From Streptomyces cavernicola (lineage in GTDB: Bacteria > Actinomycetota > Actinomycetes > Streptomycetales > Streptomycetaceae): 64,000 nucleotides of DNA. The stretch covers positions 186,001-250,000 of the forward strand of contig NZ_JASCIQ010000005.1 in the NCBI RefSeq assembly GCF_029968035.1, in the 5' to 3' direction. Positions 1-7,192 of the stretch are shown here, one piece after another. The position numbers were made by a program, and so were the translations under genes. Under the pieces are notes generated by a model. The model made no database searches, was not told the DNA's origin, and worked only from the letters and a program-made list of their open reading frames with translations. Each line of letters opens with the position of its first letter. Within the stretch, counting starts at the first letter, position 1.

Positions 1-511
1 AAATGGCCTGGGACGCGGCGAGGTCGGTCTCGATCCTGCGCAGGGCCCGTACGTCGACGACGATGCAGACCGCAGCCTTGTCGCCGTGCTCGGTCTCGGT
101 GGGCATCACATAGACCTCGGCGATGCCGTCCGGGGCGCGGCCGCCGTCGGTGCGGAACGGGACGACGCCCGTCCACTCGCGGCCGTCGAGTATCTCGGCG
201 ACCTTGCGGTGGCCGCGGTCGCGCAGGTCGGCGGGGACGAAGGCCTCGATCGGGTCCTTGCCGACGGCGTCCCGCGCGGGCACTCCGAAGAGCTGCTCGG
301 CGCGGAGCGACCACTGGTCGATCAGACCGTCGGGGCCGATGGAGAAGGAAGCGACCTTGACATAGTCGTAGATCGAGCCGGGCGGGCTCGACTGCCAGAC
401 GATGTCGCCGCCCGGCGTCTCGCCGCTTCGCTGCTCGGGCGTCCGCGCCCTGGCTGGTATCTCGCTCAACGCGACCGTCCCCTCCAGCTCACCGCCACCG
501 ACCAGGTCCAT
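1..511 (-). CDS. PAS-domain protein, probable SpoIIE-family phosphatase (C-terminus off window)
   Basis: The reading frame opens at ATG 511 and runs off the left edge without a stop, giving about 170 residues. Residues about 48-165 look like a PAS sensor domain, with the segments SFSIGPDGLIDQWS, AEQLFGV and GREWTGVVPFR, and the last visible part (VVDVRALRRIETDLAASQA) is the usual PAS exit helix. In Streptomyces such N-termini usually precede GAF and PP2C-type SpoIIE phosphatase domains acting in partner-switching sigma control. An anti-sigma-like ATPase gene lies just upstream on the same strand, which fits that role. Only the PAS part is visible, so the phosphatase domain is inferred; a histidine kinase or another PAS protein is possible. 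Confidence 0.72.
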   Translation of the reverse strand, partial: MDLVGGGELEGTVALSEIPARARTPEQRSGETPGGDIVWQSSPPGSIYDYVKVASFSIGPDGLIDQWSLRAEQLFGVPARDAVGKDPIEAFVPADLRDRGHRKVAEILDGREWTGVVPFRTDGGRAPDGIAEVYVMPTETEHGDKAAVCIVVDVRALRRIETDLAASQAI

Positions 512-640
512 CGGACGGCTTGCCCGCAGTATCCAGCACTACGGCCGCACGCAACACCGCGTTCACATCTCCTGTCCGTCCCGACACATTCCGGCCGTGT
601 GCCGTCGGGGTGCGGAAGGAGATCGGCTCTCCCTCACCTT

Positions 641-1072
641 CTAACCCGGGAGGGACAGCTCGAACCACACCGTCTTGCCCGTCCTGCCCTGTCGAGTACC
701 CCAGCGGCGGGCGGAACAGGCCACCAACTGCAGCCCGCGCCCGCCCTCGTCGTCGGGTTCCGCGCTGCGTTCGCGGGGCGGGTCCGGGAGCGGGTCGGAG
801 ACTTCCACCAGGAGCGGAGCCGTTCCGTCCTCCGGCTTCACGAGGCGGACGCCGATGGGTCCGGTGGCGTGCCGCAGGGAGTTGGTGACGAGTTCGCTGA
901 CGAGCAGGACGGTCACGTCGCCGACTTCGTCGAGTCCCCAGGCGTCGAGCTGTTTGCGGACCCGGGCGCGGGCGGTGCGGACGGCTCCGGGGTCGGCGGG
1001 AAAGTGCCACTCGGCGTGCTCGGCCCAGTCGGCGCGGTCGCCGTCGGTGTCGATCACGCCGATCACTTCCAA
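641..1072 (-). CDS. ATP-binding protein, anti-sigma-factor-like HATPase
   Basis: This 143-residue single-domain protein of the HATPase_c_2 type resembles RsbW/SpoIIAB regulators. The N-box reads ELVTNSLRHAT at about residues 61-71 and the glycine-rich G-box reads EGGRGLQLV at about 109-117, so nucleotide binding looks intact. It ends with WFELSLPG, the usual last strand. Such proteins are abundant in Streptomyces and bind sigma factors or anti-anti-sigma proteins; their serine-kinase activity varies. The next gene on the same strand, 130 bases downstream, begins with a PAS domain and may be a SpoIIE phosphatase, a common pairing. The partner sigma factor is not visible here. Confidence 0.85.
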   Translation of the reverse strand: MEVIGVIDTDGDRADWAEHAEWHFPADPGAVRTARARVRKQLDAWGLDEVGDVTVLLVSELVTNSLRHATGPIGVRLVKPEDGTAPLLVEVSDPLPDPPRERSAEPDDEGGRGLQLVACSARRWGTRQGRTGKTVWFELSLPG

Positions 1073-1255
1073 AGGGCCGAGTGGGAAGGTGGCAGAACCC
1101 GTCCGGTTTCGTGGGGTTAATCAGCACATACCCGATATCAAGTGGGCCCTACCGTACGCGCGGGCGCACGGTGGCACGAACGGCGTAGGTGCCCCGCGCC
1201 CGTCGCGCCGCGCGCCCCCTCCGGCCCGATGGGGTGTGCGCGGGCTGTGCCGGGG

Positions 1256-1669
1256 TCAGTTCCGGGCGGCGTGCCAGCGGGCGGTCTCGGTGACGGCGGG
1301 CCGGTCGTGCTCCAGCCAGTCGACGTCCCAGAGCTGGTCGGGCGTGAGCCAGCGCAGCTCGTCGTGGTCTTCGAGGGGGCGTACGTCCTCGGGGCTCGCG
1401 GAGATCAACTCGGCGGCCCAGACCCGCAGGACGTAGCCGGGGCGGCCGAGCGGCCACTCGCCGGGGATCCGTTCGAGGAGCTTGGCGTCGACGCCGAGCT
1501 CCTCGCGCAGCTCGCGGACGAGGGCCTGCTCGGGCTGTTCGCCCGGGTCGACCTTGCCGCCGGGGAGTTCCCAGCGTCCGGCCAGGTGGGCGGGGGCGCT
1601 GCGCCGGGCGGCGAGGAGCCGGCCTTCGGCGTAGAGGGCGGCGCCGACGACGAGGATGCGGTCCGTCAT
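1256..1669 (-). CDS. Nudix hydrolase (MutT-like)
   Basis: This 137-residue protein carries a complete Nudix box at about residues 37-60 (GGKVDPGEQ...RELREELGV), whose glutamates bind the metal for hydrolysis of a nucleoside diphosphate linked to another moiety. The flanking WELPGG and the late LRWLTPDQLWDVDW segment match small MutT/8-oxo-dGTP diphosphatase relatives that clean oxidised nucleotides. The precise substrate cannot be read from sequence. It starts at ATG 1669, and 46 bases separate it from the SPOR gene read in the same direction, so the two could be co-transcribed. The length is normal for the family. Confidence 0.88.
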   Translation of the reverse strand: MTDRILVVGAALYAEGRLLAARRSAPAHLAGRWELPGGKVDPGEQPEQALVRELREELGVDAKLLERIPGEWPLGRPGYVLRVWAAELISASPEDVRPLEDHDELRWLTPDQLWDVDWLEHDRPAVTETARWHAARN

Positions 1670-1715
1670 GCGCCGGAGCCTATGCGCACTCCGGTGCCGC
1701 CGCGGAACGCGCGGG

Positions 1716-1895
1716 TCACGGCGTCTTCTGCCCGAGCCGCTCCACCCAGTACAGCTGCTTGTGGCCGCGGTCCTCCAGGCTGTCCGCGACCTGCTCGGCC
1801 TCGGTCTTGGTGGCGTACCGGCCGACGCGGTAGCGGTTGCCGTTGTCGTCCTGGCGTATGACGAGCCAAGGGAGCATCGCGCTGCCGTCGTTCAT
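1716..1895 (-). CDS. Small SPOR-domain-like protein
   Basis: This is a 59-residue protein. I chose ATG 1895 because a strong GGGGGAGGAG ribosome-binding site lies just upstream and the sequence before it is not coding-like. The core GNRYRVGRYATKTEAEQVADSLEDRG resembles a single SPOR/peptidoglycan-associated repeat: an Arg-Val-Gly strand followed by an amphipathic helix that alternates Ala and charged residues. There is no signal peptide, so cytoplasmic location is likely. It lies upstream of the Nudix gene in the same orientation, an arrangement I recall from other streptomycetes. The function is unknown. Confidence 0.75.
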   Translation of the reverse strand: MNDGSAMLPWLVIRQDDNGNRYRVGRYATKTEAEQVADSLEDRGHKQLYWVERLGQKTP

Positions 1896-2262
1896 CGCAC
1901 TCCTCCCCCGGCCGCCGGCCTCAGGATCCGCCGTCTCCCGTCTGCTTCTGCAACCCCATCTCGCATATGCCCGAGCGTACGCCCGGACTTCACACAGCGG
2001 ATACGGAATGGCACGAAGAGATACGCAATCGGCCAGGACCGGACCATTGCCGAGGGGGCGCACACCTCGCATGCGCCCCCCGGGGGCCGCCGCGCGCCTT
2101 GCGGTCAACGGGCGTCAACGGGCGGGGAAGCAGGGCGAGTCCGGCTGCGGGACGGCCAGAACGGCCGGATTCCGACGCCGGTCGCGCGTCTCGTCCTCCA
2201 ATGAAGTCACGCGGACCCGCGGGGAGTTGACGCGCCTCGCTCCTCGGCGTCGCGCCCTCGGC
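1896..2262. other. Intergenic region, 367 bp, no gene seen
   Basis: This gap separates the SPOR gene from the 3' end of the GntR gene. It holds a stem-loop at 2054-2080 (8-bp GC stem, 11-base loop, no T tract) and a tandem direct repeat of GTCAACGGGC at 2104-2123. Third-position bias in the open frames does not support a gene. Confidence 0.5.
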
Positions 2263-3012
2263 TCACTTCACGGGCAGGTGGTACGCGACGCGGTACCGGT
2301 CGGCCGGGACCACCACGTCGGCCGTCTCGACCGGGCGTCCGGACGCGAAGTACGTCCGCTCGATGGCGAGGACGACATGGCCGGGCACGCCGCCGAGCGC
2401 GAGGAGCTCCTCGGCGAGGCCGGGGCGGGCGCCGACCTCCTCGGCGACGTTGTCGACGATCACGTCGATCGCGGCCATCCGCTCGACGACGCCGCAGCCG
2501 CCGAGCGGGCCCTCCTCGGGGAGCATGACCGGGGTGCGGCCGGTGATCGCGAGGGGCTCCCAGGAGGTGGAGAGCATCATCGCCTCGCCGGCGTCCCGGA
2601 ACACGTACTTCGTGCGCATCACGCGGTCGTCCGGCTTGATCGCGAGGCGCTCGGCGATCTCGGGGCCCGCCTCGACCTGCTCACTGCGCGACTCCCACGT
2701 GCCGCGCGCCCCGGCCTCGGCCTGCTCCTGCCGGAACGGCGTGGAGCCGGTGGTGCGGTACCCGGAGCGGGCGACTCTTCGCGGGACCGGGCGCTCGCGC
2801 ACATACGTGCCGGAGCCGGAGCGACCCTCGACCAGGCCCTCGGCCATCAGGACCTTGCGGGCCTCCAGGGCGACGGTGTCCGAGACCCCGTACTCCTCGC
2901 GGATCCGGGCCTGCGAGGGCAGCCGGGTGTGGGGCGGGAGCGCGCCGTTGACGATCTGCCTACGAAGATCGTCGGCAACGCGCAGATACGCCGGCTGCTC
3001 ACCGATTGTCAC
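2263..3012 (-). CDS. GntR-family regulator, HutC/UTRA type
   Basis: This 249-residue regulator has an N-terminal winged helix-turn-helix at residues about 6-75 (LRRQIVNGALPPHTRLPSQARIR is the classic GntR opening). A UTRA effector domain follows at about 100-245, with the typical RTKYVFRDAGEAMMLSTSWEP and AIERTYFASGRPVETADVVVPADRYR motifs. UTRA proteins sense small metabolites such as sugars, histidine intermediates or fatty acids. The start is GTG 3012, with GGGAG six bases upstream. An inverted repeat ATCAC-N5-GTGAT lies 77-91 bases upstream of the start and is a candidate operator. The nearest genes give no clear clue to the ligand. Confidence 0.88.
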   Translation of the reverse strand: MTIGEQPAYLRVADDLRRQIVNGALPPHTRLPSQARIREEYGVSDTVALEARKVLMAEGLVEGRSGSGTYVRERPVPRRVARSGYRTTGSTPFRQEQAEAGARGTWESRSEQVEAGPEIAERLAIKPDDRVMRTKYVFRDAGEAMMLSTSWEPLAITGRTPVMLPEEGPLGGCGVVERMAAIDVIVDNVAEEVGARPGLAEELLALGGVPGHVVLAIERTYFASGRPVETADVVVPADRYRVAYHLPVK

Positions 3013-3088
3013 GAGCCACTCCCATCAGGTTGACAGACAGCAACAGCGTGACAACCCTCGGTTGAAGACCGCAACCTTAGGCCAGAGA

Positions 3089-3103
3089 ATCACCCGAAGT
3101 GAT
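3089..3103. promoter_or_regulatory. Inverted repeat ATCAC-N5-GTGAT upstream of the GntR gene
   Basis: Perfect 5-bp arms lie around a 5-base spacer in the region upstream of the GntR start. A second perfect palindrome, GAGAGCTCTC, lies at 3118-3127. Either could be an autoregulatory operator; this is inference from position and symmetry only. Confidence 0.35.
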
Positions 3104-3197
3104 GACTTGTCTTTACGGAGAGCTCTCTGCCCGCTAAGGCGATCAAGGAAACGGGCGGCCGGGCAGGGGCGTACGCCTTCTACGCCCCTCGACGGAG

Positions 3198-4070
3198 TCA
3201 GACCTCGGCACCCTCGCCGGGATTGCCCTCCAGCTCACCGGTCGAGCCACCGGTCGAACCGCCGGTGGAGCCACCGGTCGAACCGCCCGTGGAGCCACCG
3301 GTCGAACCGCCCGTCGTGCCCTGGTCGCCGCCACCACCGCTGCCGCCCGATCCGTCGCGGGCCGAGCCGAGGAGCTTGTCGCCGGTCTTGTCGCCGACGT
3401 GGCAGGACACCGTGCGCTCGCCCTGGGACCAGGCCGTCGAGTCGGGGAAGAAGTAGTACTCGTAGAGGTTGTCGGGGATCGACGACGCGTCGCCGAAGTA
3501 CTCGACGGCCAGGGCCCCGCAGCGCTCGTCGGCGAGCTGCGCGACCTCGCTGTCGCTCGGGTACGCCCCGTCGTCGAGGAGGAAGGTGCCGTACACCTCG
3601 CCGTCGTGCGGGGCGTCGCAGTTCACGACGTCGACTTCGGTGGTCACGCCCTCCAGCTTTCCGCCGTCCGCGTCGAAGCAGTCCCCCTCCACCAGGGAGA
3701 ACGCCGAGCGCCTGTCCCCGAACGGGTCGTCGTCGGCCGGGGAGCCGCCCCAGAGTCTCGCCGCCCAGCCGAGCGAGAGCGCGAGCACGACGAAGGCGGT
3801 GCCGATCGAGGAGAGCGTGACGCCCGCGATCGCCATGCCCTTGCCGCTCTGCCCCCTCTTCTTGATCTGCGAGAGCGCGACGAGCCCGAGCACCAGACCG
3901 AGCGGCGGCAGCACGCACAGGATGCCGAGCACCATCGATGTGACGGCGAGACCGTTGGTCGTCGCCGGCTGCTGCGCGTACGGATAGGGCTGCTGCCAGC
4001 CGTACGGGGGCGGCGCGCCCTGCCCGTAAGGCGGCGGCTGCGGGCCCTGGGGCGGCGGTGGTATGGCCAC
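3198..4070 (-). CDS. DUF4190 / septum-formation-domain membrane protein
   Basis: This is a 290-residue protein with a GTG start. Residues 1-35 are a Pro/Tyr/Gln-rich cytoplasmic head (PPPYGQ-type repeats). Residues about 38-110 form a DUF4190-like pair of membrane helices separated by LSQIKKRGQSGKGMAIAG. Residues about 120-240 form an extracytoplasmic domain with four cysteines (GDCFD, NCDAPHD, ERCGA, VSCHVG) resembling the septum-formation domain of actinobacterial membrane proteins. The last 50 residues are six GGST repeats ending in an acidic tail, probably a flexible linker. The repeats are encoded by near-identical 12-bp units at about 3240-3315 and could vary in number between strains. 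The exact role is unknown. Confidence 0.8.
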   Translation of the reverse strand: MAIPPPPQGPQPPPYGQGAPPPYGWQQPYPYAQQPATTNGLAVTSMVLGILCVLPPLGLVLGLVALSQIKKRGQSGKGMAIAGVTLSSIGTAFVVLALSLGWAARLWGGSPADDDPFGDRRSAFSLVEGDCFDADGGKLEGVTTEVDVVNCDAPHDGEVYGTFLLDDGAYPSDSEVAQLADERCGALAVEYFGDASSIPDNLYEYYFFPDSTAWSQGERTVSCHVGDKTGDKLLGSARDGSGGSGGGGDQGTTGGSTGGSTGGSTGGSTGGSTGGSTGELEGNPGEGAEV

Positions 4071-4156
4071 GGGTACGGTGCTCCTGGTCGGGATCGGGCG
4101 GTTCGTGCGAACGGTTGCGCGAATCGTACGTCGGGGGGCGGAAGGCCGGGGGCGAG

Positions 4157-5416
4157 ATGGCGACGGTGGACCGGACGACGGTGAACCGGGGGACGGTGCG
4201 GGCGCTCAACGCGCTCACGGCTCGCTGGGCGCGGGCGGCGAGAACGGAGAACGCGGACGCCGACGCGGACGCGAACGGGAACGGGAACTCGAACGGGGGC
4301 GGGACGGTGTTCGCGGCTGCCGGTGTGTGGCCGCTGCTCGGACTGCTCTCGGAGGGCGCGGACCCGGCGGTACGGGGCGAGTTGACCGAGGCGCTCGGGC
4401 TGCCGCCGGAGAAGGCCGGCCGGGCAGCGCGTGCCCTGCTCGGCGCGCTGGACGCGATGGACGGCGTGGACGCGGCCCTCGGCCTGTGGACGCGGCGCGA
4501 ACTCCCCTTGTACGAGACCTGGTCGGCAAAGCTGCCGGAGGGCGCGCACGCCCGGCTGACCGGGGACCTGGAGGTGGACGCGGCGGCGCTCGACCGGTGG
4601 GCGCGGGAGCGGACCGGTGGCCGGATCCCGGCCATGCCGATCGACCTCGAACGGCGGACCTGGCTGGTCCTGGCGAGCGCGCTGGTGCTACGGACGCGCT
4701 GGGAGTCGCCGTTCACGGAGGCGGAGCTGCGGCCCGACTCCGGGCCCTGGAGCGGGCGTTCGCTCGCCGGGCTGTTCCGCTCGTCGCGGGACCTGGACGA
4801 GGTGCGGCTCGCGGTGACGCCGGACGGCGACTCGGTCACCGTGCTGACCGTGCGGGGCGACAACGGCATCGACGTCCAACTTCTGTTGGGTGAGCCCCAG
4901 TTGGGCGCGGGGGCGGTGCTCGGTGCGGGGCTCGGGTTGCTCGACGGGTCGTGTGCGGGCGAGCGGGGTGGCGCGCTGCCGGTCGGGGCGGTCGGGCCCG
5001 GTCTGTCGGTCGTGGAGCAGCCGTCCGTGTCGCCCGGTGCGCGGGTCGACGTGACGCTTCCTCGGTTCACGGTCGCCGCCGAGCACGATCTCCTCGCCGA
5101 CGCCGCGCTGTTCGGGCTCGCCTCGGCGACGGACGGCTCGGACCGGCGCTTTCCCGGTGTCAGCCCGGAGCGGCTCGCGCTGCGGTCGGCTCGGCAGTCG
5201 GCCACGGCGACGTTCGACGAGGCGGGGTTCGAGGCGGCGGCAGTCACGGCTGGGGGCATGGCGTGGATGAGCGGGCCGCCCGAGCCTCGGCACACCGCGA
5301 CGGTCATCTCGGTCGACCTCGACCGGCCCTTCGGGTTCCTTGCGGTTCATCGGGGGGTGGGGTTGGTGCTGGCGGGTGGGTGGGTGCGGGACGTCTCGTC
5401 GGCGGGCGGGGTTTGA
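4157..5416 (+). CDS. Serpin-family protein
   Basis: This 419-residue protein starts at ATG 4157. I preferred it to an upstream start at 4058, which would overlap the divergent gene. Serpin signatures are visible: the hinge region reads TATFDEAGFEAAAVTAGG near residues 358-375, and the C-terminal signature reads DRPFGFLAVHRGVGLVLAGG near 394-413. Serpins are suicide inhibitors of serine or cysteine proteases; the reactive loop here lies between the hinge and the DRPF signature. There is no signal peptide, so it is probably cytoplasmic. Residues about 32-48 are a low-complexity Asp/Ala/Asn/Gly insertion. It sits 1.8 kb from two secreted subtilisins, but nothing in the sequence shows a functional link. 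Confidence 0.85.
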   Translation: MATVDRTTVNRGTVRALNALTARWARAARTENADADADANGNGNSNGGGTVFAAAGVWPLLGLLSEGADPAVRGELTEALGLPPEKAGRAARALLGALDAMDGVDAALGLWTRRELPLYETWSAKLPEGAHARLTGDLEVDAAALDRWARERTGGRIPAMPIDLERRTWLVLASALVLRTRWESPFTEAELRPDSGPWSGRSLAGLFRSSRDLDEVRLAVTPDGDSVTVLTVRGDNGIDVQLLLGEPQLGAGAVLGAGLGLLDGSCAGERGGALPVGAVGPGLSVVEQPSVSPGARVDVTLPRFTVAAEHDLLADAALFGLASATDGSDRRFPGVSPERLALRSARQSATATFDEAGFEAAAVTAGGMAWMSGPPEPRHTATVISVDLDRPFGFLAVHRGVGLVLAGGWVRDVSSAGGV

Positions 5417-5724
5417 TCCCCTCCCCACCCCTTCCCGAAAGTCCTCAGCGGACGGCTACCGAGGGCTCCGCCCCCGGGCCCCCTTTCCGGGGCTGCCGCC
5501 CCTGGACCCCGCTTCGGGGCTGCGCCCCGGCCCCCGGCCGTCATTTCGGCTGCCCCGCCGTCGTGGCCGATCGCGCCCACGCGGCGGAGCCGCACATGTC
5601 ACAGCCCCGCGCCCCTAATAGTCAGCCCCAGCCTGCGAAATTCAGCCCGTTCGGCGTTTGAGGACGAGCCCGGAGGGCGATCGAGGGTCACCGAGTCGAC
5701 GGTGCGCCAAGGGTCGCCCAGGCC
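5417..5724. repeat. Intergenic GC-rich repeat region
   Basis: This gap starts with the sequence CCCTTCCCGAAAGTCCTCAG, which also begins the islands near 10.4 and 28.6 kb. It then carries GGGGCTCCGCCCC-type stems, a CGGCGGAGCCGCACATGTCA module shared with 39.55 and 45.71 kb, and a TTCGGCGTTTGAGGACGAG module related to that at 29.03 kb. No coding sequence is seen. Confidence 0.7.
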
Positions 5725-6846
5725 TCACGCCCACCTGGGTTCGGGGACCACCCCCGACTTCACTCCCGCCCCGCACAACGGCACCGCCACCGACCGCTCC
5801 CCGAAGCGTCCGCCCCGTACCGCCGCCCAGCACACCGCAGCCGTCGTCTCGACGAACAGGCCGCGCGCCGCCAGGTCCCGTTGGGCGGAGGCGATCGCCG
5901 GGTCCGGGACGGTGAGGAAGCCGCCGCCGAACTGCCGTACCGCGGCGAGGATCTGGCGGGCGCGCGGCGGCCGGGGGATCGCGATGCCCTCGGCGTACGT
6001 GGGCCGCGCCGGGTACGGCTCCGCCGGCAGGTCCGCCGCCCCCTCCGCCCAGGCCGCAGCGACCGGCGCGACCGCCGCGGACTGCACCCCGTACAGCGCG
6101 GGGAAGCGGCCGATCTGCCCGGCCGAGTGCAGCTCGCGCAGGGCGAGCGCCGCGCCGAGGAGCAGCGTGCCGTTGCCGACGGGGACGACCAGGACGTCGG
6201 GGAGGCGGCCGCCGAGGTCCTCCCAGAGTTCGAGGACGTACGTCTTGGTGCCGTGCAGGAAGTACGGGTTGTGCACGTGCGAGGCGTAGAACGTGCCGGG
6301 TTCGTCGGCGGCGGCGCGGGCCGCGAGCGCCGTGGCCTCGCGGTCCCCCGGCACCGCCTCGATGTGCGCGCCGTGCGCCCGGATCTGCTCCAGTTTCTTC
6401 GGCGAGGTGGTGGCGGGCACGTACACCGTGCAGTCGAGTCCCGCGCGGGCCGTGTACGCGGCGACGGCCGTGCCCGCGTTCCCGCTGCTGTCGGCGACGA
6501 CCCGCTCGGGGGCGAGGCGGCGGGCCAGTTCGGCGAGGAGGACCGCGCCGCGGTCCTTGAAGGAGAGCGTCGGCATCAGGAAGTCCAGCTTCGCCGTGAT
6601 CGTCTCGGTGAGCTCGACGAGCGGGGTGCGGCCCTCGCCGAGGCTGACCTCCGGCGCGGCGAGCGGCAGTGAACCCGCGTACCGCCACAGGGAGTTGACC
6701 CGCCCTGCGAGCGCCTTCAGGTCGGTGGGCGTCGGGTGGAAGTCCAGGTCGAGGGGGCCGCGGCAGACCGGGCAGCACCAGGCGAGGGAGCCCGCGCGCA
6801 CCCGGGTGCCGTCCGCGGGGCAGACGAAGTCCGGCAGAGACATCAT
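5725..6846 (-). CDS. Threonine-synthase-like PLP-dependent enzyme
   Basis: This is a 373-residue fold-type II PLP enzyme. The catalytic lysine lies in PTLSFKDRG (about residues 92-100), and the phosphate-binding loop is seen as SSGNAGTAVAAY (119-130) and later as PVGNGTLLLG. An N-terminal CPADGTRVRAGSLAWCCPVC stretch has four cysteines that could form a zinc ribbon, as in many threonine synthases. Overall it matches the threonine synthase/cysteate synthase group, but a biosynthetic role is not assured because no other threonine gene is nearby. It reads away from the protease genes, and a 21-bp tandem duplication overlaps its start codon. Confidence 0.8.
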   Translation of the reverse strand: MMSLPDFVCPADGTRVRAGSLAWCCPVCRGPLDLDFHPTPTDLKALAGRVNSLWRYAGSLPLAAPEVSLGEGRTPLVELTETITAKLDFLMPTLSFKDRGAVLLAELARRLAPERVVADSSGNAGTAVAAYTARAGLDCTVYVPATTSPKKLEQIRAHGAHIEAVPGDREATALAARAAADEPGTFYASHVHNPYFLHGTKTYVLELWEDLGGRLPDVLVVPVGNGTLLLGAALALRELHSAGQIGRFPALYGVQSAAVAPVAAAWAEGAADLPAEPYPARPTYAEGIAIPRPPRARQILAAVRQFGGGFLTVPDPAIASAQRDLAARGLFVETTAAVCWAAVRGGRFGERSVAVPLCGAGVKSGVVPEPRWA

Positions 6847-6885
6847 GAGCCGACCTTAGGACGTCATGAACCGACCGTAGGACGT
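6844..6885. repeat. 21-bp tandem duplication overlapping a start codon
   Basis: Two adjacent 21-bp copies (6844-6864 and 6865-6885) differ at two positions. The inner copy contains the start codon of the PLP-enzyme gene. Read on the minus strand, each copy carries a TAAGGT or TACGGT hexamer about 6 bases before an ATG, which resembles a -10 element for a leaderless transcript. No Shine-Dalgarno sequence is visible there. Confidence 0.6.
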
Positions 6886-6947
6886 CAAGCAGGGCGAAGT
6901 CGGGTATCTGCTGACTGCCCATCATGTGGCCATCGAGCCTCCGGCAG

Positions 6948-6968
6948 GGCGGAACTGATAGTTCCGCC
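6948..6968. promoter_or_regulatory. Perfect palindrome with 9-bp arms, candidate operator
   Basis: Arms GGCGGAACT and AGTTCCGCC flank a 3-base centre (GAT). The site lies in the divergent promoter region between the PLP-enzyme gene and the first subtilisin. It lacks a T tract, so an operator seems more likely than a terminator. The GAAC-N5-GTTC spacing is one base longer than an actinobacterial LexA box. Confidence 0.5.
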
Positions 6969-6980
6969 GGGCCTCTTGTG

Positions 6981-7013
6981 CGATTCCTATGGATCAGTCA
7001 ATCTTTCCGACGG
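6981..7013 (+). promoter_or_regulatory. Promoter-proximal element shared by the two subtilisin genes, copy 1
   Basis: About 33 bases starting CGATTCCTATGGATC and ending CGACGG closely match 9044-9078 upstream of the second subtilisin. The two subtilisin leaders are otherwise diverged until the last 30 bases before the start codons. Conservation suggests a shared promoter or regulator site. Confidence 0.45.
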
Positions 7014-7192
7014 CGACCGGCCCCGAACGCATCTGCGACGGGCCCGTCGTGTTCTGTGCGCACCTCCGCACCATCCCGTGTCACCGGCACTGCCCCCGTC
7101 CGACCAGCTCCGAGCCTGTCCGACCAGCACTGCCGCACGGCACGCGCACCACCACCCCCACCAGAGCACCATCCACGAGGAGGACCCCTCAG

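Noticed and set aside
1967-2230. Small plus-strand gene in the SPOR-GntR gap
   Set aside because: There is no ribosome-binding site, no domain, and composition is like neighbouring non-coding DNA.
4058-4156. Upstream start for the serpin gene
   Set aside because: It would overlap the divergent DUF4190 gene's start and add 33 residues without serpin similarity.
6948-6968. LexA (SOS) box
   Set aside because: The GAAC and GTTC halves are five bases apart instead of four, and the flanking bases extend the symmetry in a way not typical of LexA.
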